Below are positions 56,632 through 64,000 of a stretch of 64,000 nucleotides of DNA, piece by piece. The notes below the pieces were generated by a model. That model searched no databases and was not told where the DNA came from. It saw nothing but the letters and a program-made list of their open reading frames with translations. Source of the DNA: Trebonia sp963777905 (lineage in GTDB: Bacteria; Actinomycetota; Actinomycetes; Streptosporangiales; Streptosporangiaceae); contig CAVZSM010000023.1 of NCBI GenBank assembly GCA_963777905.1, positions 19,730 through 83,729 of the forward strand, in the 5' to 3' direction. The position numbers were made by a program, and so were the translations under genes. Positions within the stretch are counted from its first letter, which is position 1. Each line of letters begins with the position of its first letter.

Positions 56632-57953
56632 GCCCCGGTCCGCGCCAGGCCGGCCGGAGTCTCGTCTGGCGCCGGGGGCCCGGCAGGCACGCGGGCGGAG
56701 ATCGCGGTGCCCTGGCCAGGTTCCGACTCGACGTGCAGCGTCCCGCGCGCGCCCTCGATCCGCTGCCGCATCGCGACCAGCCCGAACCCGGCGGACGGTT
56801 CCGGTGCCCCGGGCGCCCGCTCGGGCTGGAAGCCCCTGCCGTCGTCGCGGACGTCGAGCACAACCTCGTCGTCCATGTAGGAGAGCGTCACGCCGACCCG
56901 CGTCGCGGCCGCGTGCTTGGCGACGTTCGCCAGCGCCTCCTGCGCGGTGCGCAGCAGCGCCGACTCGGCCTCCGGCGGCAGCGGGCGCACCGTCCCGGTG
57001 ACCGTGACCTGCGCGGGCACCCCGCTGCGTTCCGACCAGCGGCGCGCGACCCCGGTCAGCGCCTCGCCGAGCCGCGCCTGCTCAAGCGCCTCGGGGCGCA
57101 GCGCGTGCACCGACCGGCGCGCCTCGGTGAGACTCTCCCTGGCGAGCGTCACGGCCGCGTCGAAGTGCCTGCGCCGCTCCGGCGGGTCCTGGCTGGCCTG
57201 CTCGGCCGCCTGCAGCTGGGTGATGATCCCGGTCAGGCCCTGCGCGAGCGTGTCGTGGATCTCCCTGGCCATGCGCTGCCGCTCGTCGAGGACCCCGGCC
57301 TCACGGGCCTGGGCCAGCAGCTGCCGGTGCAGGCCGGTGTTCTCCGCGAGGGTCGCCTCGAGCCTGCTGTTGGTCTCGGCCAGCTCGTCGAACAGCTGGC
57401 TGCGCAGCAGGCCCTGCCGGTGGCTGACCCAGTTGAACCAGGTGAACGCGCAGCCGAGGATCACGTTGACGAGGATGGCGCCGGCCAGCAGCAGCGCCCT
57501 GGCAGGATCGAACGGCCCGTACAGGCCGAGGCCCTGGGAGATGCCCGCGAGGCAGGCGACGACGCCGATGCCGACGATCCGCCAGCGCCAGGACCCGACC
57601 AGCCGGTAGACGTAGTAGTACCCGGTGAAGGTGTAGAACCCGAGCCACGAGTACCCGAACACCATCACGGTCATGATCGCGAGCAGCACCACCACGAACA
57701 CGGCCATCCGCCGGGGCCGCTCCCGCCACGCGGGACGGAGCGTGTACATGCCCAGCGTCCACGCCGCGGCGAGCCCGCACAGCAGCAGCGGGACGAGCGG
57801 CGATCCGGTCTCCGCATGGTCCTCGTAGAGGACCACCGTCAGGACCGCGGAGAACGCCAGCATCACCCACGGCACCACGTCGATCACGGCGCGCGCGAAG
57901 TCCAGGTTCCCGTCCCAGGGATCGGGATAGGAGCGAGTCCCTGAACCGCTCAT
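56628..57953 (-). CDS. Sensor histidine kinase (HisKA_3 type)
   Basis: A 441-residue kinase with a five- to six-helix membrane sensor (about residues 24-190) and a short coiled coil (EELAETNSRLEATLAENTGL-like). The phospho-acceptor His is in REIHDTLAQGLTGIITQLQA (about residue 239). The ATPase has ALANVAKHAAATRV (N box), DVRDDGRGFQP and FGLVAMRQRIEGARG. ATG at 57953 with GGAGGA 6 nt upstream. LiaS/DesK class. Confidence 0.92.
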   Translation of the reverse strand: MSGSGTRSYPDPWDGNLDFARAVIDVVPWVMLAFSAVLTVVLYEDHAETGSPLVPLLLCGLAAAWTLGMYTLRPAWRERPRRMAVFVVVLLAIMTVMVFGYSWLGFYTFTGYYYVYRLVGSWRWRIVGIGVVACLAGISQGLGLYGPFDPARALLLAGAILVNVILGCAFTWFNWVSHRQGLLRSQLFDELAETNSRLEATLAENTGLHRQLLAQAREAGVLDERQRMAREIHDTLAQGLTGIITQLQAAEQASQDPPERRRHFDAAVTLARESLTEARRSVHALRPEALEQARLGEALTGVARRWSERSGVPAQVTVTGTVRPLPPEAESALLRTAQEALANVAKHAAATRVGVTLSYMDDEVVLDVRDDGRGFQPERAPGAPEPSAGFGLVAMRQRIEGARGTLHVESEPGQGTAISARVPAGPPAPDETPAGLARTGA

Positions 57954-57990
57954 CGGCGTCCTCCATTCATGCGGCGTGCCGGATCTAGTA

Positions 57991-58782
57991 TCACTCCCAG
58001 CGGAACAGCCTGGCCGCCGCCAGCCCGAATGCCACCGCGTACGCCGCCATCGTGCCGAGCGCCAGCGCGGGCGGCCAGTGCCCGAGGGCTGCCGCCTGGA
58101 ACGACTCCCAGGCCGCGCCGAGCGGCGTCGCATGGCTGACGTGCTGCAGCACCGCCGGCATCGACGGGATCGGCAGCCACAGCCCGGAGAAGAACATCAG
58201 CGGGAAGAACAGGATGTTCCCGATGGCAGCGGCGACCCGGGGGTTCGCCGCGACCGCGGCGATGAACAGGCCGAGGGATAGCGTGCAGGCCGCGGTGAGC
58301 AGCGCGACGACCACCCAGATGCCGGGCGCCAGCGGGAACGGGACGGCGAACGCCAGCCTGCCGAGCACGAGGATCGCGGCGACCATGACGACCCCGGCGC
58401 CGACGGTGACAGCCAGCTGGGCGGCCAGGACGCGCCACGCGCCGGCGGGCGTGGTCTGCAGCCGGCGCAGGATCCGCTGCTCCCGGTAGGTGGCCAGCGT
58501 GACCGGCAGCGAGAAGAACGAGAGCAGCGCCAGCATCGTCAAGATGATGATAGGCACGTACGTCTCGAGCACCGTGAGGCCCTGGTAGCCGGGATGCGTC
58601 TGCTTGAACGACGGGATAAGGCCGAAGATGACCAGCAGCAGCAGCGGGAACGCGATGACCCAGAAGACCAGCATCGGCTCGCGCAGGAACAACTTGAGCT
58701 CGGTGACCGTGAGCCGGGCCAGCGCGGAGCGCCGCCGGGCGGCGGCGGCCGGAACGCTAGGGGTTTCGATCGCGACGGACAT
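57991..58782 (-). CDS. ABC-2 type exporter permease
   Basis: A 263-residue membrane subunit with six hydrophobic segments. Typical stretches are KLFLREPMLVFWVIAFPLLLL, VTLATYREQRILRRLQTTP (cytoplasmic coupling loop) and GNILFFPLMFFSGLWLPIPS. It begins 3 nt after the ATPase stop. Related to drug and lantibiotic exporters controlled by LiaRS/DesKR-type systems. Confidence 0.9.
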   Translation of the reverse strand: MSVAIETPSVPAAAARRRSALARLTVTELKLFLREPMLVFWVIAFPLLLLVIFGLIPSFKQTHPGYQGLTVLETYVPIIILTMLALLSFFSLPVTLATYREQRILRRLQTTPAGAWRVLAAQLAVTVGAGVVMVAAILVLGRLAFAVPFPLAPGIWVVVALLTAACTLSLGLFIAAVAANPRVAAAIGNILFFPLMFFSGLWLPIPSMPAVLQHVSHATPLGAAWESFQAAALGHWPPALALGTMAAYAVAFGLAAARLFRWE

Positions 58783-58785
58783 GGC

Positions 58786-59700
58786 TTACGCCTCCTCAGC
58801 GTGGTTGCCGGTCAGTTCGAGGAACGCGTCCTCCAGGTTCGCCTGGTCCACGCGGAGCTGCTGGGCCACGATCTGGTTGCGGGCCAGCATGGAGATGACC
58901 CCGTTCAGCACGTCGCCGGTGCCGCTGACCACGACGACATCGCCCCTGCGGATGACGTCGGTGACCCCTGGCACGCTGGTCAGCATGACGTCGCTGACCG
59001 GGGCGGACGGGCGGAACTGGATCCGCTGCGCGACCTCGACCCGCTGGGCGAGTCCGGCGGGCGTGTCCTGCACCACGACGCGGCCCTTGTCGATCAGCGC
59101 CACTCGGTCACAGAGCCGTTCGGCCTCCTCCATGAAGTGGCTGACGAGCACGATCGTGACCCCGCGGTCCCTGATGCTCTCGATCAGGTCCCAGGTGTCG
59201 CGCCTGGCCTGCGGGTCAAGACCGGTGGTCAGCTCGTCGAGCACCGCGATCCGCGGGCTGCCGACCAGCGCCAGCGCGATCGACAGCCGCTGCTTCTGGC
59301 CGCCGGACAGCTTCCTGAACGGCGTGTCGCTCTTGCCGGCGAGCCCGAGCGCCTCCAGCAGCGACCGCCAGTCGGCGGGTGCCCGGTAGAAGGAGCTGTA
59401 CAGGTCGAGGGCCTCGGCCACCCGCAGCTTGGCCGGCAGCTGGCTCTCCTGGAGCTGCGCCCCGAGCAGCTGCGTCAGCTCGGCGCGGTCCCGCAACGGG
59501 TCGAGCCCCAGCACCCGCAGCTCGCCGCGGTCCGGCTTGCGCAGCCCCTCCACGCATTCGACGGTGGTGGTCTTGCCCGCGCCGTTCGGGCCGAGGATCC
59601 CGAAGATCTCACCCTCGGACACGGTGAAGGACACGTCGTCCACGGCGACCGTGTCCCCGTACTCCTTGTGCAGCCCGCGCACTTCGATAACCGTTGTCAT
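58786..59700 (-). CDS. ABC exporter ATPase
   Basis: A 304-residue subunit. Walker A LGPNGAGKTTTVECV (about residue 38), signature KLSGGQKQRLSIAL and Walker B RIAVLDELTTGLDP. The Walker B Glu is preceded by the usual Asp but followed by Leu instead of the common Pro. Switch His in IVLVSHFMEEAERL. A C-terminal regulatory domain of about 85 residues ends in NLEDAFLELTG. ATG at 59700 opens the TTVIEVRGLHKEYG start; an upstream in-frame start is rejected. First gene of the operon. Confidence 0.9.
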   Translation of the reverse strand: MTTVIEVRGLHKEYGDTVAVDDVSFTVSEGEIFGILGPNGAGKTTTVECVEGLRKPDRGELRVLGLDPLRDRAELTQLLGAQLQESQLPAKLRVAEALDLYSSFYRAPADWRSLLEALGLAGKSDTPFRKLSGGQKQRLSIALALVGSPRIAVLDELTTGLDPQARRDTWDLIESIRDRGVTIVLVSHFMEEAERLCDRVALIDKGRVVVQDTPAGLAQRVEVAQRIQFRPSAPVSDVMLTSVPGVTDVIRRGDVVVVSGTGDVLNGVISMLARNQIVAQQLRVDQANLEDAFLELTGNHAEEA

Positions 59701-59814
59701 GCCTCCAGCGTCGCCGCGGGGACCCGCGTCGCGCATCGTCCCGGCGGCCACACCTCGCGCCCCGCAGGCGGACCGGCCCGGTCATCCGTCCGGCCGGCCC
59801 GATCAACCGATCGG

Positions 59815-60114
59815 CTAGCCGGCTTCCCTCGCGGACTGGGCGAGCTGGAGAAGCTGCAGCAGGGCGTCGCACCAGCGGTCGCCGGCGGGCCGCGCGTCGA
59901 AGCGGCCGAGGCACTCGTTGGCCGCGTCGAGGACCGCGGTGAAGATGGCGTCGTCGGCCGCGAACTCGGCCGGGTCGAGCATCGCGCCTGGCGCGGCGCG
60001 GGCGAGCACGTCGCGGTGCCGGTCGAGAATGCCGGCCGCCCGCCGGGCCATGGCGAGTCCGAGGGCCTCGGCCATCAGTACCCGCTGCGTGGCGGCACCG
60101 CTCCAGTCGCCCAT
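59815..60114 (-). CDS. Small helical protein of unknown function
   Basis: A 99-residue, mainly alpha-helical protein that I do not recognise. It opens with GDWSGAATQRVLMAEALGLA and has a middle AAPGAMLDPAEFAADDAI and end RWCDALLQLLQLAQSAREAG. The ATG at 60114 has AAGGGGA 7 nt upstream, so a longer start at 60198 is rejected. It lies between the ABC operon and fprA, in the same direction as both. Confidence 0.6.
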   Translation of the reverse strand: MGDWSGAATQRVLMAEALGLAMARRAAGILDRHRDVLARAAPGAMLDPAEFAADDAIFTAVLDAANECLGRFDARPAGDRWCDALLQLLQLAQSAREAG

Positions 60115-60220
60115 GTCCAGTCCCCTTCGCCGCATCTGCTCCGCGGCCCGGGCACAGCCGGAACCGCCTGGCACCATGATGCCGGGGGGTAGTGACATTC
60201 CTACGGAGAGTGAGACGGCG

Positions 60221-61693
60221 TCAGCGGGAGACGTGCCTTCCCGGGCGGCACGCGGACCAGATCGCCTCGCGGCCGGGCAGCTTCACGCGCTCGCCGCGGC
60301 CGAGGGACTGGGCGAGCTCGGCTTCCGCGGTCTCGATGCGCAGCCATTCGGCGTAGGAGACGGGCTGCACGCCGCGTTCCGCGAGCACCCCGGCCAGCGG
60401 CGAGTCCCCGTCCGCGCCGGACAGCGGGCTGTCCGGCGCGGGCGTCGGGCCGTCGGGGTACCGCAGCAGCCCGGGCCGCGGCAGCGGCGCGTCGCCCTCG
60501 CCTGGGCCGCCGGCCAGGTCGGCGAGCAGCGCCCTGACGGTCTCCGCCGCGTCGGCCTTGTTCGTCCCGATCACGCCGGTCGGGCCGCGCTTCAGCCAGC
60601 CGGCCACGTACTCCCCGGGCAGCGGCTCCCCGTCGGGCCCGAGGACGCGGCCGCCGGCGTTCGGCACCGTGTGGCTGCGGGAGTCGAACGGGACGCCGGT
60701 CAGCGGCACGCTCTGGTAGCCCACGCTGCGGAGCACCATCTGCGCGTCGAGCAGCTCCGTCTCCCCGGTGCCCTCGAAGACACCGTCGCTGGTCAGACGG
60801 GTGCGCTCGAGGCGAAGAGACGAGACCGTTCCTGATGATGATTCAAGAATTTCCAGCGGCCGCAACCAGAAGCGGATCCGCAGCGTGCGGCCACCGCCAG
60901 CCGGCGCGGACTCCCAGGCGCGCAGCGCGACCAGGTTGCCGCGGACGCGACGGTCGGTCTCCGCGAGCGCGGCGGATCCGCCGGAGGCGTCGAAGCCCGC
61001 CAGGTCGAGTTCCGCGGGCTCCGTCGACACCGTCACGCCGGGCAGTTCGCCCAGCTCGCGAAGCTCCTTGGTGGTGAACTTGGCCTGCGCGGGGCCGCGG
61101 CGGCCGATCATGTGCACCTCGCGCACCTTGCTGGCGCGCAGCGCCGCGAGCACCGGCTCGGAGACGTCGGTGCCCTCGAGTTCGGCGGGGTCGCGGACCA
61201 GGATCCTGGCCACGTCGACGGCCACGTTGCCGACGCCGATCACCGCGACCGACTCGGCGTCCAGCGTGAACGCGAACGGGTCGACGTCGGGGTGGCCGCA
61301 GTACCAGTTGACGAAGTCGGTGGCCGCGAAGCTGCCCGGCAGGTCCTCGCCGGGGATGGCCATCCGCCGGTCGCGCATCGCGCCGGTCGCGTAGACGACC
61401 GCGTCGTAGGCGTCCAGCAGGTCCTCGCGGGTGACGTGATCCCCGAAGTGCACGCCGCCGAGGAACCGGACATCCGGGCTTTCCAGCACCCGCCGCAGGT
61501 AGTTCGCCACCGACTTGATCGACTTGTGGTCCGGGGCCACGCCGTAGCGGACCAGCCCGTACGGCGTCGGCAGCCGGTCGAGCACATCCACGGCGATGGC
61601 CACGGGAACAGGCAGCGCGGCCACCTGCTTGACCAGTGCCTCGGCGGTGTACAGGCCGGCCGGACCCGAGCCGACCACGGCAACACGCAACAT
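60221..61693 (-). CDS. fprA: Ferredoxin/adrenodoxin-type NADP+ reductase FprA
   Basis: A 490-residue FAD enzyme of the adrenodoxin-reductase class. The FAD motif is VAVVGSGPAGLYTAEAL (residues 4-20), PTPYGLVRYGVAPDHKSIK follows and the NADPH motif is GVGNVAVDVARIL (about residue 152). GWLKRGPTGVIGTNKADA is near the end. It passes electrons from NADPH to ferredoxins or P450 partners. Its start lies 10 nt after dxs, so the two are probably co-transcribed. Confidence 0.94.
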   Translation of the reverse strand: MLRVAVVGSGPAGLYTAEALVKQVAALPVPVAIAVDVLDRLPTPYGLVRYGVAPDHKSIKSVANYLRRVLESPDVRFLGGVHFGDHVTREDLLDAYDAVVYATGAMRDRRMAIPGEDLPGSFAATDFVNWYCGHPDVDPFAFTLDAESVAVIGVGNVAVDVARILVRDPAELEGTDVSEPVLAALRASKVREVHMIGRRGPAQAKFTTKELRELGELPGVTVSTEPAELDLAGFDASGGSAALAETDRRVRGNLVALRAWESAPAGGGRTLRIRFWLRPLEILESSSGTVSSLRLERTRLTSDGVFEGTGETELLDAQMVLRSVGYQSVPLTGVPFDSRSHTVPNAGGRVLGPDGEPLPGEYVAGWLKRGPTGVIGTNKADAAETVRALLADLAGGPGEGDAPLPRPGLLRYPDGPTPAPDSPLSGADGDSPLAGVLAERGVQPVSYAEWLRIETAEAELAQSLGRGERVKLPGREAIWSACRPGRHVSR

Positions 61694-61703
61694 AGATGTA
61701 AAA

Positions 61704-63659
61704 CTACTCGGGTAGGCGCTCCGGCGTCGAAGCTTGCTGCGCCGGCGCGGCTGGCGCGGGCGGCGTGCGGCGCGCGACCGCCTCGGTCAGCTGCCTGGCC
61801 AGGTGCTGCGGGCTCAGCCCGGCCGCCTCGAGGATCTGCTCGCGGACGCCGTGGGTGAGGAACTCCTGCGGCAGGCCGAACGTCTTGACCGGCACGTCGA
61901 CGTCGTGGTCGCGCAGCAGCCTGGCCACCGCGTCGCCGAACCCGCCGGCCCGGCCGTTGTCCTCGACCACCGCGACAAGCCGGTGCGCCCTGGCGGCCTC
62001 GATGACCGCCTCGTCGACCGGCTTGACCCACCGCGGGTCGACGACGGTGACGCCGATGCCGTGATCCTGAAGGCGGTTCGCCACCTCGACGCAGGTGACC
62101 GCCATCGGGCCGGCGCCGAGCAGCAGCACGTCCTTCGCCGCGCCGTCGGCGGGCACGGCCAGCACGTCCATCGCGCCGAGCTTGCCGACCGCCTCGGCCT
62201 CCACGCCGACAGCGCCCTTCGGCCAGCGCAGCAGCGTCGGGCCGTCGGCCACCCGGATCGCCTCGTTGAGCAGCTCCGATATGCGGCTGGCGTCGCGCGG
62301 CGCGGCGATCTTCAACCCTGGGACGACCTGCAGGATCGAGCCGTCCCACATTCCGTTGTGGCTCGCGCCGTCCGGGCCGGTGACGCCGGCCCGGTCGAGG
62401 GTCACGGTGACCGGCAGCTTGTGCAGCGCCACGTCCATCAGCAGCTGGTCGAATGCCCGGTTCAGGAAGGTGGCGTACAGCGACACCACCGGGTGCAGGC
62501 CGGCCATCGCCAGCCCCGCCGCCATGGTCATCCCGTGCTGCTCGGCGATGCCCACGTCGTAGACCCGATCCGGGTAGGCGGCCTTGAACTGGGCGAGGCC
62601 GACCGGGTGCAGCATCGCCGCGGTGATGGCCACCACGTCGGGACGGCGGGCCCCGATCGCGACCATCTCGTCAGAGAACACGTCGCTCCACTGGCGCTTG
62701 GCCGGGGCGGGGGCGGCCGGGTTGGCCTGGGTGGCCGGCTTCTTCGGGGCGGCGGGGACCTGGTGGAGGCAGTCCTCCTCGTTCTGCTCGGCGAGCGGGT
62801 AGCCGAAGCCCTTGCGGGTGATCGTGTGCACCAGGACGGGGCCGCTGTACTCGGCGGCCTTGCGCAGGGCGTGCTCGGTCATCAGCTCGTCGTGGCCGTC
62901 GATCGGGCCGATGTACTTGATGCCGAGGTCCTCGAACAGCACTTGCGGCTGGAGGAAGTCCTTGAGGCCCTTCTTGGCGCCGTGCAGCGCGCCGTACAGC
63001 GGCTGGCCGACGAGCGGCGTGCGGGTCACGCTGGTCTTGATCAGGTCAAGCACGTTCTCGTAGCGCTGGCTCATCCTGATGCTCGCCAGGTGGCTGGCCA
63101 GCCCGCCGATCGTCGGCTGGTAGGAGCGGCCGTTGTCGTTGACCACGATGACGATCTTGGAGTCGCGGGCCACCGCGATGTTGTTCAGCGCCTCCCAGGC
63201 CATGCCGCCGGTCAGCGCGCCGTCCCCGATGACCGCGACGACGGTGCGGTCGTACTCGCCGCGCAGCCGGTAGGCCTTGGCCATGCCGTCGGCGTAGGAC
63301 AGGGACGTCGATGCGTGGGAGTTCTCCACCAGGTCGTGCTCGGACTCGGCCTGGCTCGGGTAGCCGGACAGGCCGCCGGGCTGCCGCAGCGTGTGGAAGT
63401 CCTTGAACCGGCCGGTCAGCAGCTTGTGCACGTACGACTGGTGGCCGGTGTCGAAGACGAGCTTGTCCTTCGGCGAGTCGAACACCCGGTGCAGCGCGAT
63501 GGTCAGCTCCACCACGCCCAGGTTCGGCCCCAGGTGGCCGCTGGTCCTCGTCACCGTCTCCACCAGGACGTCGCGGATCTCCGCCGCCAGGATCGCTAGC
63601 TGGTCCTGAGTGAGTTCCCTGAGGTCCTCCGGGCCGTTGATGCGCTCAAGCAAGGTCAC
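61704..63659 (-). CDS. dxs: 1-deoxy-D-xylulose-5-phosphate synthase
   Basis: A 651-residue thiamine diphosphate enzyme that joins pyruvate and glyceraldehyde 3-phosphate, the first step of the MEP isoprenoid pathway. The catalytic His motif is TSGHLGPNLGVVELTIALH (about residue 40), FDTGHQSYVHKLLTGR follows, and TPP binds at GDGALTGGMAWEALNN (about 148-163). The transketolase centre YDVGIAEQHGMTMAAGLA is near residue 370. GTG at 63659 with GAGGAG upstream. The C-terminus has an Ala/Pro/Gln-rich extension. Confidence 0.96.
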   Translation of the reverse strand: MTLLERINGPEDLRELTQDQLAILAAEIRDVLVETVTRTSGHLGPNLGVVELTIALHRVFDSPKDKLVFDTGHQSYVHKLLTGRFKDFHTLRQPGGLSGYPSQAESEHDLVENSHASTSLSYADGMAKAYRLRGEYDRTVVAVIGDGALTGGMAWEALNNIAVARDSKIVIVVNDNGRSYQPTIGGLASHLASIRMSQRYENVLDLIKTSVTRTPLVGQPLYGALHGAKKGLKDFLQPQVLFEDLGIKYIGPIDGHDELMTEHALRKAAEYSGPVLVHTITRKGFGYPLAEQNEEDCLHQVPAAPKKPATQANPAAPAPAKRQWSDVFSDEMVAIGARRPDVVAITAAMLHPVGLAQFKAAYPDRVYDVGIAEQHGMTMAAGLAMAGLHPVVSLYATFLNRAFDQLLMDVALHKLPVTVTLDRAGVTGPDGASHNGMWDGSILQVVPGLKIAAPRDASRISELLNEAIRVADGPTLLRWPKGAVGVEAEAVGKLGAMDVLAVPADGAAKDVLLLGAGPMAVTCVEVANRLQDHGIGVTVVDPRWVKPVDEAVIEAARAHRLVAVVEDNGRAGGFGDAVARLLRDHDVDVPVKTFGLPQEFLTHGVREQILEAAGLSPQHLARQLTEAVARRTPPAPAAPAQQASTPERLPE

Positions 63660-64000
63660 GGCGGCTGCTCCTCACGCGTCACGCGTCACGGGTCTGTCGG
63701 GTCTGTCGGGCTGGACTACCCGATAGTACGGCCCACTGTCCACGCCAGTCGCGGGCGCATACCGAGTTAACCGACACACGTGTCGGACTTCACGTCGGCG
63801 ACTGCCGCCGCTTCTTGCTGTTATCAGCGTGGGGCCCGGATGCCCGGCAGCAGACCTCACCGGTTGAGCGCGCCGGGTGACCGTGGTGACCGTAGTGACC
63901 GTGGTGGCCGCTGCGACTTCTGCGGCACCGAGACGCCTGTTCGGTGGCTACGATTCGAAAGCCTTTTCATGATCACGAAAGAAAAGTATGCGTATAGGAT
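63660..64000. other. Gene-less region upstream of dxs with short repeats
   Basis: No protein gene is convincing here. It holds short direct repeats (CGCGTCA, TCTGTCGGG twice), a 16-nt palindrome CCGACACACGTGTCGG at 63771-63786 that could be a regulator site for dxs, one copy of the dispersed CTTCTTGCTGTTATCAGCG motif (63811-63829), tandem GTGACCGTG-like units at about 63878-63908, and an AT-rich end (63955-64000) that may be the promoter of a gene outside the window. Confidence 0.5.

Noticed and set aside
63672..63860. 62-codon minus-strand frame upstream of dxs
   Set aside because: It crosses the palindrome and the direct repeats and has no convincing start or domain.

Overview
This is a 64-kb stretch of a very GC-rich actinomycete chromosome. 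Support for this comes from strongly G/C-biased third codon positions, many GTG/TTG starts and short ATGA/GTGA overlaps. It also fits the gene content: a mimABCD-type soluble di-iron monooxygenase, F420-type LLM proteins, the coproporphyrin branch of heme synthesis (hemQ, cgoX), MutT1 next to ppk1, FprA and DUF3000. A Streptosporangiales- or Frankia-like host fits best, but nothing here fixes the genus. I saw no rRNA, tRNA, CRISPR, insertion sequence or prophage.

Layout. 1-6.9 kb: the 3' end of a propane/phenol-type monooxygenase operon (small hydroxylase subunit, coupling protein, amidohydrolase, DUF59 protein, Zn alcohol dehydrogenase, dedicated GroEL), ending in an Nramp metal transporter whose start overlaps the groEL stop. 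7-20 kb: a purple acid phosphatase, a TetR-controlled DrrAB-like exporter with a palindromic operator, a D-amino-acid-oxidase-like protein, a Tat-exported phospholipase C-like phosphoesterase, an amidase, a broken acetyltransferase, argG with an ARG-box-like site, and a secreted GH12 protein. 20-31 kb: MmgE/PrpD proteins, an FtsX-type permease, an LLM oxidoreductase, a Gfo/Idh oxidoreductase, an alpha/beta hydrolase behind a large palindrome, a very large LuxR/ATPase regulator, and msrB. 31-39.5 kb: MFS exporter/ArsR/SRPBCC module, arfB, a DUF4349 lipoprotein, a TMEM175 channel, hemQ, cgoX, a HAD protein and a tyrosine phosphatase. 39.5-40.0 kb: a gene-less island with two related hairpin elements. 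40-44 kb: a two-component system divergent from an ABC exporter, plus one small basic protein. 44-52 kb: hemE, a zinc-ribbon/DUF3000 protein, RNase D, DedA, mutT1, ppk1 and a DUF4232 protein. 52.8-55.6 kb: a glycosidase-like beta-propeller protein, a sulfotransferase (both with unusually AT-rich promoters), a Cys-rich protein and an ABM monooxygenase. 56-60 kb: a second ABC/two-component operon. 60-64 kb: fprA and dxs.

How the genes work together. The first operon oxidises a small hydrocarbon or ketone, and its GroEL folds the hydroxylase; the attached Nramp could supply the metal. HemE, CgoX and HemQ belong to one coproporphyrin-dependent heme route, although hemE lies about 6 kb from the other two. 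MutT1 and PPK1 form a nucleotide-sanitation/polyphosphate pair. Two ABC exporters sit next to NarL/LiaR-type two-component systems, a typical envelope-stress or drug-efflux arrangement.

Caveats. At least six genes carry single-base frameshifts, several in G/C runs, so some of the broken genes may be assembly errors. Many starts are probably leaderless: a TANNNT hexamer lies 6-8 nt before the start codon. Functions are assigned from motifs I could read; no database search was possible.
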